Assembly (NCBI GenBank): GCA_024225395.1
Contig: JAAEMR010000140.1
Coordinates: forward strand, 1 to 42,566
DNA from: Gammaproteobacteria bacterium
GTDB taxonomy: Bacteria > Pseudomonadota > Gammaproteobacteria > GCA-001735895
Reading direction: 5' to 3'
DNA: 42,566 bases
The notes below the pieces were generated by a model. The model worked only from the letters and a program-made list of their open reading frames with translations, was not told the DNA's origin and ran no database searches. The translations under genes were made by a program, and so were the position numbers. This document shows positions 1 to 6,421 of the stretch, piece after piece. How positions within the stretch are numbered: the first letter of the stretch is position 1; each line of letters starts with the position of its first letter.

Positions 1-106
1 AAAATTCAAAATCTTCTTTTGAACGGAAAATATTCTGTCGATCGTTCCCTCTTTGGATAACATGCTGTGGATGCCCTGGTAATACAAATCGCGGTAAACG
101 TGGCAT
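1..106 (-). CDS. REP-associated (RayT-type) transposase, N-terminal fragment cut by window edge
   Basis: Thirty-five residues are visible from an ATG at 106. They begin MPRLPRFVLPG and continue with HVIQRGNDRQNIF, the conserved start of Y1-type transposases associated with REP sequences (PF01797 family), where H-V-x-x-R-G-N-x-R is typical. These enzymes are HUH/Y1 single-strand transposases that act on short palindromic REP elements. The catalytic histidine pair and tyrosine would lie beyond the window, so whether the gene is intact cannot be judged. It lies just downstream, on the same strand, of a truncated hepT, which suggests its insertion removed the rest of that gene. Family assignment is from remembered motif similarity over a short stretch. 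Confidence 0.72.
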   Translation of the reverse strand, partial: MPRLPRFVLPGHPQHVIQRGNDRQNIFRSKEDFEF

Positions 107-163
107 TATTAAACATTCCATTATCTTTTGATTTCATCACCATAACATCATCAATCTGGCCTA

Positions 164-319
164 TCAACGAGTCTGACCCCTTGATTTTGCGTTTAACAGT
201 ATAGAGTCCTGTCTGGTAAAATTCGTCTCTAACTCATTCTTCGAACCTCGATACTCTGTATCAATGCGCCGCAAGCAACGTTCGATAATTTCTGCCTTTC
301 CTAACAATACTTCATCCAT
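164..319 (-). pseudogene. Truncated HepT-like HEPN toxin remnant
   Basis: The ATG at 319 overlaps the stop of the upstream MntA-like frame by 8 nt (ATGGATGA), the tight coupling usual for MntA/HepT pairs. The first 43 residues (MDEVLLGKAEIIERCLRRID..., then FTRQDSILLN) look like the N-terminus of HepT proteins, which normally run to about 140 residues. After residue 43 the match stops and an unrelated tail AKSRGQTR ends at a TGA (164-166). The catalytic RX4-6H motif of the C-terminal half is therefore absent and this copy cannot be an active RNase. The break near 190 is followed within 10 nt by GGGGTCAGACTCGTTG and then by the RayT-type transposase gene, so insertion or deletion by that element is the likely cause (inference). 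Confidence 0.7.
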
Positions 320-746
320 AAATTTGCTCGCGTTGCTGTACATCTTTTAAAATCAGGCGCCTTTCTTCATTTAGCCTGACATAATCTGAGAGAACATGAG
401 TGTCATAAGTCTCAGCAGCAATTAGATCTTTGCTGTAAATACGATTCCCTTCAAGTACGATTTGAACTCGCAATGTAACCGGTAATTTTTGCATATCGTA
501 AAAATCTATATCACGTCCTGTCGCGGCCATTAGCTTTGATGTTAATTTCATCATATCTTAAAACGGCACCACATGATCGATCAAGATTGCAATATCAATA
601 TCACTATCCTGTCTTTCATAAACACTACCTGCACTGCCATAACGATAAATAGCCTTGACACCAGATAGATGGCTAAGAATTGTTTCAATAATCAAAGGAT
701 CATGATGATATTTTCCAGTCATAGCTCTCAGTATAACAACTATCAT
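312..746 (-). pseudogene. MntA-like minimal nucleotidyltransferase antitoxin, split by an in-frame TAA
   Basis: Two stretches (746-558 and 554-312) lie in the same frame and are separated only by TAA (560-558) and one Asp codon. Joined, they give a protein of about 144 residues, a normal MntA length. The N-terminal part has the full GSX10DXD nucleotidyltransferase motif (GSAGSVYERQDSDID), whose carboxylates bind metal for AMP transfer. The C-terminal part, with GRDIDFYDMQKLPVTLRVQIV and EGNRIYS, is the usual distal half. In the family, MntA AMPylates a tyrosine of HepT to neutralise it. The stop follows VVPF where an acidic residue is common, so a GAA-to-TAA change is plausible. An in-frame TAA at 749-747 blocks upstream extension; Met9 is an alternative start. 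Confidence 0.72.
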
Positions 747-748
747 TT

Positions 749-773
749 ATTTAGGACGTAATGCCTCCTAAAT
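749..773. repeat. 8-bp inverted repeat upstream of the first mntA-like gene
   Basis: ATTTAGGA (749-756) and TCCTAAAT (766-773) form a perfect inverted repeat with a 9-nt centre, immediately upstream of the ATG at 746. On the minus strand it contains AGGAGG, but that lies 18 nt from the ATG, too far for an ordinary ribosome binding site for this start. It could be an operator or a translation-control hairpin of the decayed module. Function is unproven. Confidence 0.35.
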
Positions 774-835
774 ATGAACTGACGGAAGGTTCAGCTTTTA
801 AATTTGATAATACATTACAGGCAATTATAAATATT

Positions 836-1840
836 TTACTTAGTATATTCCTTATACCACTCAGCAAAATTCTGTACCCCCTCTTTTACAGACATCGAAG
901 GCTTATAACCAAACTCTTTAACCAGGTCATCCACATCCGCATAGGTATCCGGTACATCTCCGGGTTGCAAGGGCAATAATTCTTTTTCCGCTTTAACACC
1001 AAGCGAGTCTTCCAGTGCTTCAATATAATCCATTAACTCTACCGGATTATTGTTGCCAATATTATAAATACGATATGGAGCTTTTGAGGTGGCCGTATCC
1101 GGGTTATCACTATCCCAATTTGGGTTAGGCGGGGCTGGTCTGTCGAGGATACGTATCACGCCTTCAACAATGTCATCAATATAGGTAAAATCCCGGCGAT
1201 GTTTGCCATAATTAAATACCTGTATTTTTTCACCCGCCAGCATCGCCCTGGCAAATTTTTGCAACGCCATATCGGGTCTATCCCATGGACCATAAACCGT
1301 AAAAAATCTTAATCCTGTAGTCGGTAAATCATAAAGATGGCTATAGGTATGCGCCATTAGCTCATTCGCTTTTTTAGTCGCCGCATACAAGCTTACGGGG
1401 TGGTTAACGTTATCATGCGTGGAAAAAGGCTGTCTGGTATTCGAGCCATAGACGGAACTACTGGAGGCATAGACTAAATGCCCTACTTTGTTGTGGCGAC
1501 AGCCTTCCAGGATATGACCGAAACCCACTAAGTTGGTATCAATATAGGCCAATGGATTTTCTAATGAGTAGCGAACACCGGCCTGGGCAGCCAGATTAAC
1601 AACACCATCAAACTGATGGGTTTTAAACAGTTCCGCCATTCCTTCGCGATCTTCCAGGTTCATACGGATATGGGTATAGTTTGGCTCATCTATATGACGA
1701 GCGAGGCGCGCTTCTTTGAGAGCAGGATCATAGTAATCATTATGATTATCGATACCTATAACTTCATCACCTCTGGCAAGAAGCCTGATTGATAGTGCGG
1801 AGCCGATGAAGCCGGCCGCACCTGTTACTAACACTTTCAT
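836..1840 (-). CDS. capI: NAD-dependent UDP-glucuronate 4-epimerase
   Basis: This 334-residue short-chain dehydrogenase/reductase of the extended type interconverts UDP-glucuronate and UDP-galacturonate in the cytoplasm, feeding capsule, O-antigen or lipopolysaccharide core synthesis. Visible motifs are the nucleotide-binding GAAGFIG (residues 7-13), ASSSSVYG (125-132) and the catalytic YAATK pair Tyr152/Lys156. A proline-rich insert ([22 protein letters not shown]) near residue 235 and the ending [14 protein letters not shown] are typical of the CapI/LspL group of UDP-glucuronate epimerases. The ATG directly abuts the TAA of the upstream ugd (TAAATG), so the two are co-transcribed and translationally coupled, and Ugd supplies this enzyme's substrate. 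Substrate choice is inferred from family resemblance and the neighbour. Confidence 0.9.
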   Translation of the reverse strand: MKVLVTGAAGFIGSALSIRLLARGDEVIGIDNHNDYYDPALKEARLARHIDEPNYTHIRMNLEDREGMAELFKTHQFDGVVNLAAQAGVRYSLENPLAYIDTNLVGFGHILEGCRHNKVGHLVYASSSSVYGSNTRQPFSTHDNVNHPVSLYAATKKANELMAHTYSHLYDLPTTGLRFFTVYGPWDRPDMALQKFARAMLAGEKIQVFNYGKHRRDFTYIDDIVEGVIRILDRPAPPNPNWDSDNPDTATSKAPYRIYNIGNNNPVELMDYIEALEDSLGVKAEKELLPLQPGDVPDTYADVDDLVKEFGYKPSMSVKEGVQNFAEWYKEYTK

Positions 1841-3007
1841 TTAATCACTCCCAAATAAATCCCGCGTATAGATTTTATCACTCACATCCCTGATATCATC
1901 CGTTACCCGGTTAGCAACAATTACATCTGATATTTTTTTAAATTCTTCAATATCGTTGATAACCCGTGAATTGTAAAAGTGATCTTCTTCTATTACGGGC
2001 TCATAGACCACCACTTCAATGCCTTTCGCTTTGATGCGTTTCATGATCCCCTGAATGGCTGATGCCCTGAAATTATCAGACCCTGTTTTCATAACCAGTC
2101 GATAGACACCGACAATTTTAGGGTTTCTCTCAAGTATTGAAAACGCTACAAAATCTTTTCGGGTGGTATTCGCTTCAACTATTGCATTAATGATATTGCT
2201 GGGCACGTCTTTATAGTTCGCGCGTAACTGTTTAGTGTCTTTTGGCAGGCAATATCCACCATAACCAAAAGAAGGATTATTATAATGCGAGCCAATTCTG
2301 GGGTCTAAACCGACGCCTTCAATTATGTGCTTGCTGTTGAGTTTATGCACCTCAGCATAGGTATCCAGTTCATTAAAATAAGCGACACGCATAGCCAGGT
2401 AAGTATTGGAGAATAGTTTGATCGCTTCTGCTTCGGTGGATTCGGTAAATAGAATTTTTATATCATCTGTTTGTGCGCCCTGCTTTAGCAGGCCCGCGAA
2501 CTCCCGCGCTCTTTCAGACTCTTCGCCCACAATAATTCTGGAAGGATACAAATTATCATAAAGCGCTCTGCCTTCTCTTAAAAATTCGGGTGAGAAGATA
2601 ATATTGTTACTGCAATACTTCCGTTTAACGCCTGCAGTAAAACCGACAGGTACCGTTGACTTGACCACCATGGTGGCTCTTGGATTGATTTCCATCACGT
2701 CTTTAATCACTGCTTCTACTGAGGACGTATTGAAATAATTTGTTTCTGGGTCGTAATCGGTTGGTGTTGCTATGACTACAAAGTCTGCACCTTCATAGGC
2801 TTCCTGCTTGTCGAGGGTTGCGGTAAAATCAAGTTCCTTATTGAGCAGAAAATCTTCAATTTCGGCATCGACAATTGGCGATTTTTTATTTTTTAATAGT
2901 TTGACTTTCTCGGGGACGATATCAACAGCAACTACGTTATTATGCTGAGACAACAGCATTGATATTGACAGGCCTACATAACCTGTTCCAGCAACGGCAA
3001 TTTTCAC
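1841..3007 (-). CDS. ugd: UDP-glucose 6-dehydrogenase
   Basis: The 388-residue enzyme oxidises UDP-glucose to UDP-glucuronate with two NAD+. The N-terminal Rossmann domain has GTGYVG (7-12). The central domain carries SPEFLREG (139-146), and the catalytic cysteine is Cys253 in [11 protein letters not shown]. The C-terminal UDP-binding domain contains the usual VYEPVI segment. The length equals that of enterobacterial Ugd. It is the first gene of a two-gene unit with the epimerase directly downstream, giving the path UDP-glucose to UDP-glucuronate to UDP-galacturonate. No glycosyltransferase or export gene is adjacent in this window, so the end product is not known. Ugd in enterobacteria can be regulated by tyrosine phosphorylation; nothing here tests that. 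Confidence 0.95.
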   Translation of the reverse strand: MKIAVAGTGYVGLSISMLLSQHNNVVAVDIVPEKVKLLKNKKSPIVDAEIEDFLLNKELDFTATLDKQEAYEGADFVVIATPTDYDPETNYFNTSSVEAVIKDVMEINPRATMVVKSTVPVGFTAGVKRKYCSNNIIFSPEFLREGRALYDNLYPSRIIVGEESERAREFAGLLKQGAQTDDIKILFTESTEAEAIKLFSNTYLAMRVAYFNELDTYAEVHKLNSKHIIEGVGLDPRIGSHYNNPSFGYGGYCLPKDTKQLRANYKDVPSNIINAIVEANTTRKDFVAFSILERNPKIVGVYRLVMKTGSDNFRASAIQGIMKRIKAKGIEVVVYEPVIEEDHFYNSRVINDIEEFKKISDVIVANRVTDDIRDVSDKIYTRDLFGSD

Positions 3008-3146
3008 ATCAATTTCCTAAATTTAATTTAAAACCGGACGAAGTTTACTATTTAAACCTGAATAAAACGAGGGAATTGGTCACATACAACCAATTAAAAA
3101 CATCATCCTTTTGAAAGAAAATTTATCTAGAAGTCAGCTTTTCGGG

Positions 3147-3183
3147 CTAAAACCTGGGCATCGTTCAAACCCGGGAGTTTTAG
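3147..3183 (-). terminator. Hairpin after the second hepT-like frame
   Basis: CTAAAAC (3147-3153) pairs with GTTTTAG (3177-3183), with an inner GGG/CCC pairing. The hairpin begins 2 nt beyond the TGA (3185-3187) of the minus-strand hepT-like frame, consistent with a terminator of the mntA/hepT unit before ugd. There is no strong U-tract, so intrinsic termination is uncertain. Confidence 0.4.
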
Positions 3184-3184
3184 T

Positions 3185-3636
3185 TCACTCAGGCAAAGTA
3201 TCGCTTAATTCTGAAGTGACAATATGTATATATTGTTTTACCAGGTGATATTTTTTCCTATTTAATACAGTTTCGATTTTTCCCCAATCTAAATTCAGGT
3301 AATCACGAATTATCGCATTCCTCATACCGACTGCTCCACGCATATCTTTAATATCAGGATTTATAATCGACAGTATTTCATACACTCGTTCAATACTTGC
3401 CCTGGCTTCAGCTGGAACCGTTTTTTTTTAGACTTTAGATAGTGTTTTGAGCAACCTATTGCCGCTTCAACTATAACCTGCAAACTTCTCTCTGCGGCAC
3501 TTCTCTGGTTAAAGGTTAACGGACTCTGAACAGAAATATCACTCAGCTCATCCAGGCCTGCAATATGCTGCTCTACCTGTTCGGATATCGCATAAACATA
3601 GGCTTCAAAACTATGATTATTTTCTTGCATACTCAT
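3185..3636 (-). pseudogene. HepT-like HEPN protein, frameshifted at an A9 tract and with catalytic His replaced by Arg
   Basis: The N-terminal frame starts MSMQENNHSFEAYVYAIS at 3636 (or Met3 at 3630) and runs to LKSKKK. The C-terminal frame continues TVPAEARASIERVYEILSIINPD to the TGA at 3185. They are joined at a run of nine A on the coding strand (3421-3429); one additional A would restore one reading frame of about 150 residues, normal for HepT. The conserved motif R-N-x-x-x-H-x-Y is visible as RNAIIRDY: the histidine needed for HEPN RNase activity is Arg, a one-base change (CGT for CAT), while the tyrosine AMPylated by MntA is kept. The start overlaps the end of the upstream mntA-like frame by 20 nt. 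It is unlike the first HepT remnant, so it is a separate lineage. Confidence 0.7.
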
Positions 3637-3995
3637 ACCTGTAGGCTTCCCACATTGACCAGACACGTGATTCTTCCGAATGCAATCTAAGGTCATTTCT
3701 ACAAAATATCACTATTCCGTCACTAATAACTGAAATAGCCAAAGGAACCGGAATATGATTTATATCTATTATTGATACGGCTACAGAAGTTTTCTTTGAC
3801 CACTTAAACGCCAGGTCGTCGGTGTAATAATCATTACGGGCAGATTTCTCATTAACATTAGAACAGGCTACAGCAAGATCATAATCACTGCTCTCGTTAG
3901 CATTACCTTTTGCACGACAGCCACACCACTTCAATATCGGAGCTTCCTGATGCTAATTTTTCTATTAAACTAATAACGCCTTGTTGATTTATCAT
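3617..3995 (-). pseudogene. MntA-like nucleotidyltransferase with the catalytic Gly-Ser deleted
   Basis: From an ATG at 3995 the frame reads MINQQGVISLIEKLASGS, then SDIEVVWL, and then shifts. The other frame continues RAKGNANESSDYDLAVA to the TAA at 3617. A normal family member reads WLFGSRAKG here. Between the Leu codon CTG and the Arg codon CGT only one T remains where nine bases (Phe-Gly-Ser) are expected, an 8-nt loss that both removes the GS of the GSX10DXD active site and shifts the frame. The DYD metal ligands remain. The distal part (VSIIDINHIPVPLA, VIFCRND) is otherwise family-like. Without GS the enzyme could not transfer AMP even if a frameshift joined the halves. It overlaps the hepT-like start, as in functional pairs. 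Confidence 0.7.
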
Positions 3996-4077
3996 GTGAT
4001 AAGCTGTTGATAGTATTTTGTTTTTTATCGTACAGCTAATAGCTAATAGAATCTATTACATTACCTTCAGTTTCGAG

Positions 4078-4542
4078 CTAAAAAGGAATGTCATCAAAGC
4101 CGTCATCTGCAGGAAGCGGATCAAACTGGGATGTCTGGGCTGGTGCAGGTGCTGCCTGTTGTTGCTGAGGTTTATTAAAAGAAGCAGTACCACCGGACGC
4201 ATCAGGGCGGCCTCCCAGCATTTGCATTTCATTCGCAACTATTTCAGTGCTGTATCGGTCCTGCCCGCTTTGATCCTGCCATTTACGGGTTTGGATTTTT
4301 CCTTCAAAGTAAACTTGCTGGCCTTTCTTTAAGTATTGAGCTGCTATTTCAGCCAGCTTGCCAAAAATCACGATGCGATGCCATTCGGTTTTCTCAACAT
4401 TTTCACCGGTATTTTTATCTCTCCATGATTCATTGGTTGCCACAGAAACATTCACAATTGCGCTTCCGCCTGCGGTATATCTAACTTCAGGATCTTTGCC
4501 TAAAGTTCCAACGATGATTGCTTTATTAACGCCTCTTGCCAT
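4078..4542 (-). CDS. ssb: Single-stranded DNA-binding protein
   Basis: The 154-residue protein begins [19 protein letters not shown] and has an OB fold over roughly residues 1-110, with the [18 protein letters not shown] and [16 protein letters not shown] segments typical of bacterial SSB. A Gln/Pro/Ala-rich linker follows and the acidic tip DDGFDDIPF recruits repair and replication partners. It acts as a homotetramer on ssDNA. The length is somewhat shorter than the E. coli protein because of a short linker. It lies on the minus strand, two genes away from the MFS gene that is divergent from uvrA, an arrangement close to the uvrA-MFS-ssb neighbourhood of pseudomonads. The ATG at 4542 has GGGGAATACC just upstream as ribosome binding site. 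Confidence 0.97.
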   Translation of the reverse strand: MARGVNKAIIVGTLGKDPEVRYTAGGSAIVNVSVATNESWRDKNTGENVEKTEWHRIVIFGKLAEIAAQYLKKGQQVYFEGKIQTRKWQDQSGQDRYSTEIVANEMQMLGGRPDASGGTASFNKPQQQQAAPAPAQTSQFDPLPADDGFDDIPF

Positions 4543-4623
4543 GGTATTCCCCGGTATTGTTTTAGTGATTTAACTAGTCGATTCATGTACAACACTATAC
4601 TTCATATTGTCACTATCGCCTGA

Positions 4624-4635
4624 ATAGCGCGCTAT
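4624..4635. repeat. 12-bp perfect palindrome upstream of ssb
   Basis: ATAGCGCGCTAT is a perfect palindrome about 80 bp upstream of the ssb start. It may be an operator or chance. It does not fit the LexA consensus CTGT-N8-ACAG. Confidence 0.25.
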
Positions 4636-4661
4636 AGTCTACACATTTAACACGTTCAGTT

Positions 4662-4690
4662 CGAGTTAAAATTATTTAGACTTTAACTCG
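4662..4690 (-). terminator. Hairpin downstream of the DHH phosphoesterase gene
   Basis: CGAGTTAAA (4662-4670) and TTTAACTCG (4682-4690) form a 9-bp perfect stem with an 11-nt loop, 22 bp beyond the stop at 4713 on the minus strand. It probably ends the DHH gene transcript ahead of ssb. The absence of a clear U-tract makes this tentative. Confidence 0.45.
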
Positions 4691-4712
4691 GTTTTGCATA
4701 TTTAGAAGAAAA

Positions 4713-5663
4713 TTAAAATGCATCAAAAAACTTCTCAGAGAATAAGTTCAATTCACTTTCAGAAAGCTGATTAATGCCTGCAGCAGCCTTTCTACCGCCA
4801 CCCGACGCAAATTGACGGCATAATTCATCTGCACCGGTTTTATTATCCATTGGTGCTCTAACGCTTACCCGGTAACAGTTGGCACCGCACTCTACCAGCA
4901 CAGCATGTGCACGCGACCTATGCTCCCTGGCCAGATCATTTGAAAAAACCCCGTTCACTCTGCGAGACCAGGGCTGATCAGGAAGTATATAGATAGCACC
5001 ATTGTCCCTGGCATCCAGGGCTGATAATTGATGTGTTTTTTCTATGTCCTGATGATAGGCGGTTAATAATTTCTGATAGCCTTCTGTTTTAATAAAATCG
5101 AGTGGGTTTTCATACGGCCTGACGAGTTCAAATAAATCTGCCGGGTTATAAACCAGGTCTTCCACGGTGAACCCATATCCATTGTAATTCAGGCAGATAC
5201 CCAGTTCTTTAAGAGCCGCTCTATCTTCTTTGCTCACTGCAAACCTGTCTGCTAAAGCTTCTGCAGAATCAAACATATTATCACCATAAGCACCGGTAAT
5301 TGCCCAGGCATAAAATTTATCATTCAGGAATTTGTTAATAATTAAACTGGTGCAGGTATCGGCATCTGTATCGATATGAATTTCAAGCCGGTCCGACTCA
5401 ATCGTTTCTCCAGCAAAGTGGTGATCTGCATAAAAAACCTGTGCCCCGGCATCAATTGCAGCCTGAACACCATCCCTGTTTTTATCAAACGATATATCCA
5501 GCGCAGTGATTTCATCATTTTCTCCAGCCGTAATTTTAGAAAACAGATTAATGTCTCTTTTAATGCCGGTTATAAGCGTTGTTTGTCTCGGTTGATGTAA
5601 GCGTAGTTGTTGCAGTGCACAAATACCATCTGCATCACCATTGAATAAGTCGTAAGCGGTCAT
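4713..5663 (-). CDS. DHH/DHHA1-family phosphoesterase
   Basis: The 316-residue protein has N-terminal acidic metal ligands in NGDADG (8-13), a central ALDIS (54-58), the family-naming DHH at 80-82 (YADHHFAG), and an aspartate-containing DADT near residue 97. A C-terminal DHHA1-type substrate-binding motif appears as SGGGRKAAAG (287-296). DHH proteins are Mn-dependent phosphoesterases (RecJ, oligoribonuclease/pAp phosphatase and cyclic-dinucleotide hydrolase types). The protein is too short for RecJ, and no N-terminal sensor or CBS domain is present, so it is a stand-alone soluble enzyme. Its substrate cannot be assigned; a short nucleic acid, pAp or cyclic dinucleotide is possible. The gene appears monocistronic, with intergenic palindromes on both sides. 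Confidence 0.85.
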   Translation of the reverse strand: MTAYDLFNGDADGICALQQLRLHQPRQTTLITGIKRDINLFSKITAGENDEITALDISFDKNRDGVQAAIDAGAQVFYADHHFAGETIESDRLEIHIDTDADTCTSLIINKFLNDKFYAWAITGAYGDNMFDSAEALADRFAVSKEDRAALKELGICLNYNGYGFTVEDLVYNPADLFELVRPYENPLDFIKTEGYQKLLTAYHQDIEKTHQLSALDARDNGAIYILPDQPWSRRVNGVFSNDLAREHRSRAHAVLVECGANCYRVSVRAPMDNKTGADELCRQFASGGGRKAAAGINQLSESELNLFSEKFFDAF

Positions 5664-5740
5664 AAATACTCTATAAAATAAATTAAAACGGTGTCTTTAT
5701 TGTATGGTTTTAATCAATTTTAAGCGAGATGTAAAGTTCT

Positions 5741-5796
5741 GCGGGGTGTGACGAGCGCAGCAATATCACAATATGTGTAGTTACGACACACCCTGC
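5741..5796. repeat. 56-bp imperfect palindrome, REP-like
   Basis: GCGGGGTGTGACGA at the left end (5741-5754) and TACGACACACCCTGC at the right end (5782-5796) are near-perfect inverted copies (GC-A/G-GGGTGTG, then CG). The element lies alone in the 146-bp gap between the comEA-like gene and the DHH gene. Its form fits a REP or small MITE-type dispersed palindrome, and the RayT-type transposase at 1-106 is the kind of enzyme that moves such elements, but only one copy is in view. It could also act as the terminator or mRNA end of the convergent-side gene. Confidence 0.4.
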
Positions 5797-5809
5797 AAAA
5801 ACCCTAACT

Positions 5810-6070
5810 TTATTTTATTAAAATATCGGATTTATTCTTTTCAAATATAGAAGGACCGATCCCTTTAACCTGCACAATATCCACTGCGCTTTTATAAAGT
5901 CCATGTTGATTTCGATAATCGACTACGGCCTGTGCTTTTTTCAAACCGATACCACTAAGAGACTCTGCAATATTATCTGCAGATGCCACATTGATATTGA
6001 CCGGTGCAGCCTGTAAACCCGCAGAAAAGAGGAACGTTGCCAGAACGGCAGATAATTTAACTGATTTCAT
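5810..6070 (-). CDS. Secreted helix-hairpin-helix DNA-binding protein, ComEA-like
   Basis: The 86-residue protein begins with a Sec signal peptide (MKSVKLSAVLATFLFSAGLQA, cleavage likely before APVNIN). The mature part is a single ComEA-type helix-hairpin-helix domain: NINVASADNIAESLSGIGLKKA, then VVDYRNQHG and a second hairpin VKGIGPSIFEKNKSDI. Periplasmic proteins of this kind bind double-stranded DNA during natural transformation in competent bacteria; many species also carry stand-alone copies of untested role. No other competence gene is nearby, so involvement in DNA uptake is only a possibility. A 351-bp upstream gap leaves room for its own promoter. Confidence 0.85.
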   Translation of the reverse strand: MKSVKLSAVLATFLFSAGLQAAPVNINVASADNIAESLSGIGLKKAQAVVDYRNQHGLYKSAVDIVQVKGIGPSIFEKNKSDILIK

Positions 6071-6421
6071 GATGACTCCATTTCATATTAACTTCCAATT
6101 GTCTTATCCTAAGACTCCTTACAGGATGTAATCCTGTGCCAGTTAGAATAATGAAATGCAGGATAATTGCAACTGTTTTAATTTATTCTGTCACTAAGCA
6201 AATTTTTACCACGAAGGCACGCAGGTAAAAAAACCAGATGGCAATTAGCTTATTCAAAATTAAGGCAATGACCGCTTTATAAAAATAACTAAAACATAAT
6301 TGATTTTTTCGTGAGCTTCCTGCCTCGACAATTGCGCCTTGCATTGTTCTACCGACAGGCTTCCTGCCCTGGTTCGTGGTGAATGTCTCCCGGCTTTTTA
6401 ATTTACCCTGAATTAATAAAT
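6071..6421. other. 351-bp intergenic region with repeat-like sequence, no gene seen
   Basis: No convincing reading frame or RNA gene is visible. It contains ACCACGAA (6208-6215) and its inverse TTCGTGGT (6373-6380) with partly matching flanks (TTTACCACGAAGG against TTCACCACGAACC read on the other strand). It also holds a 10-bp direct repeat GCTTCCTGCC at 6315-6324 and 6359-6368. The roughly 175-bp block bounded by the inverted copies could be a degenerate MITE or other dispersed repeat. Confidence 0.4.

Noticed and set aside
761-979. Plus-strand 72-codon frame
   Set aside because: It lies mostly antisense to the capI-like gene, shows no family resemblance, and its start falls in the palindrome upstream of mntA.
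4018-4332. Plus-strand 104-codon frame opposite ssb
   Set aside because: Antisense shadow of ssb with low-complexity residues; the ssb frame is unmistakable.
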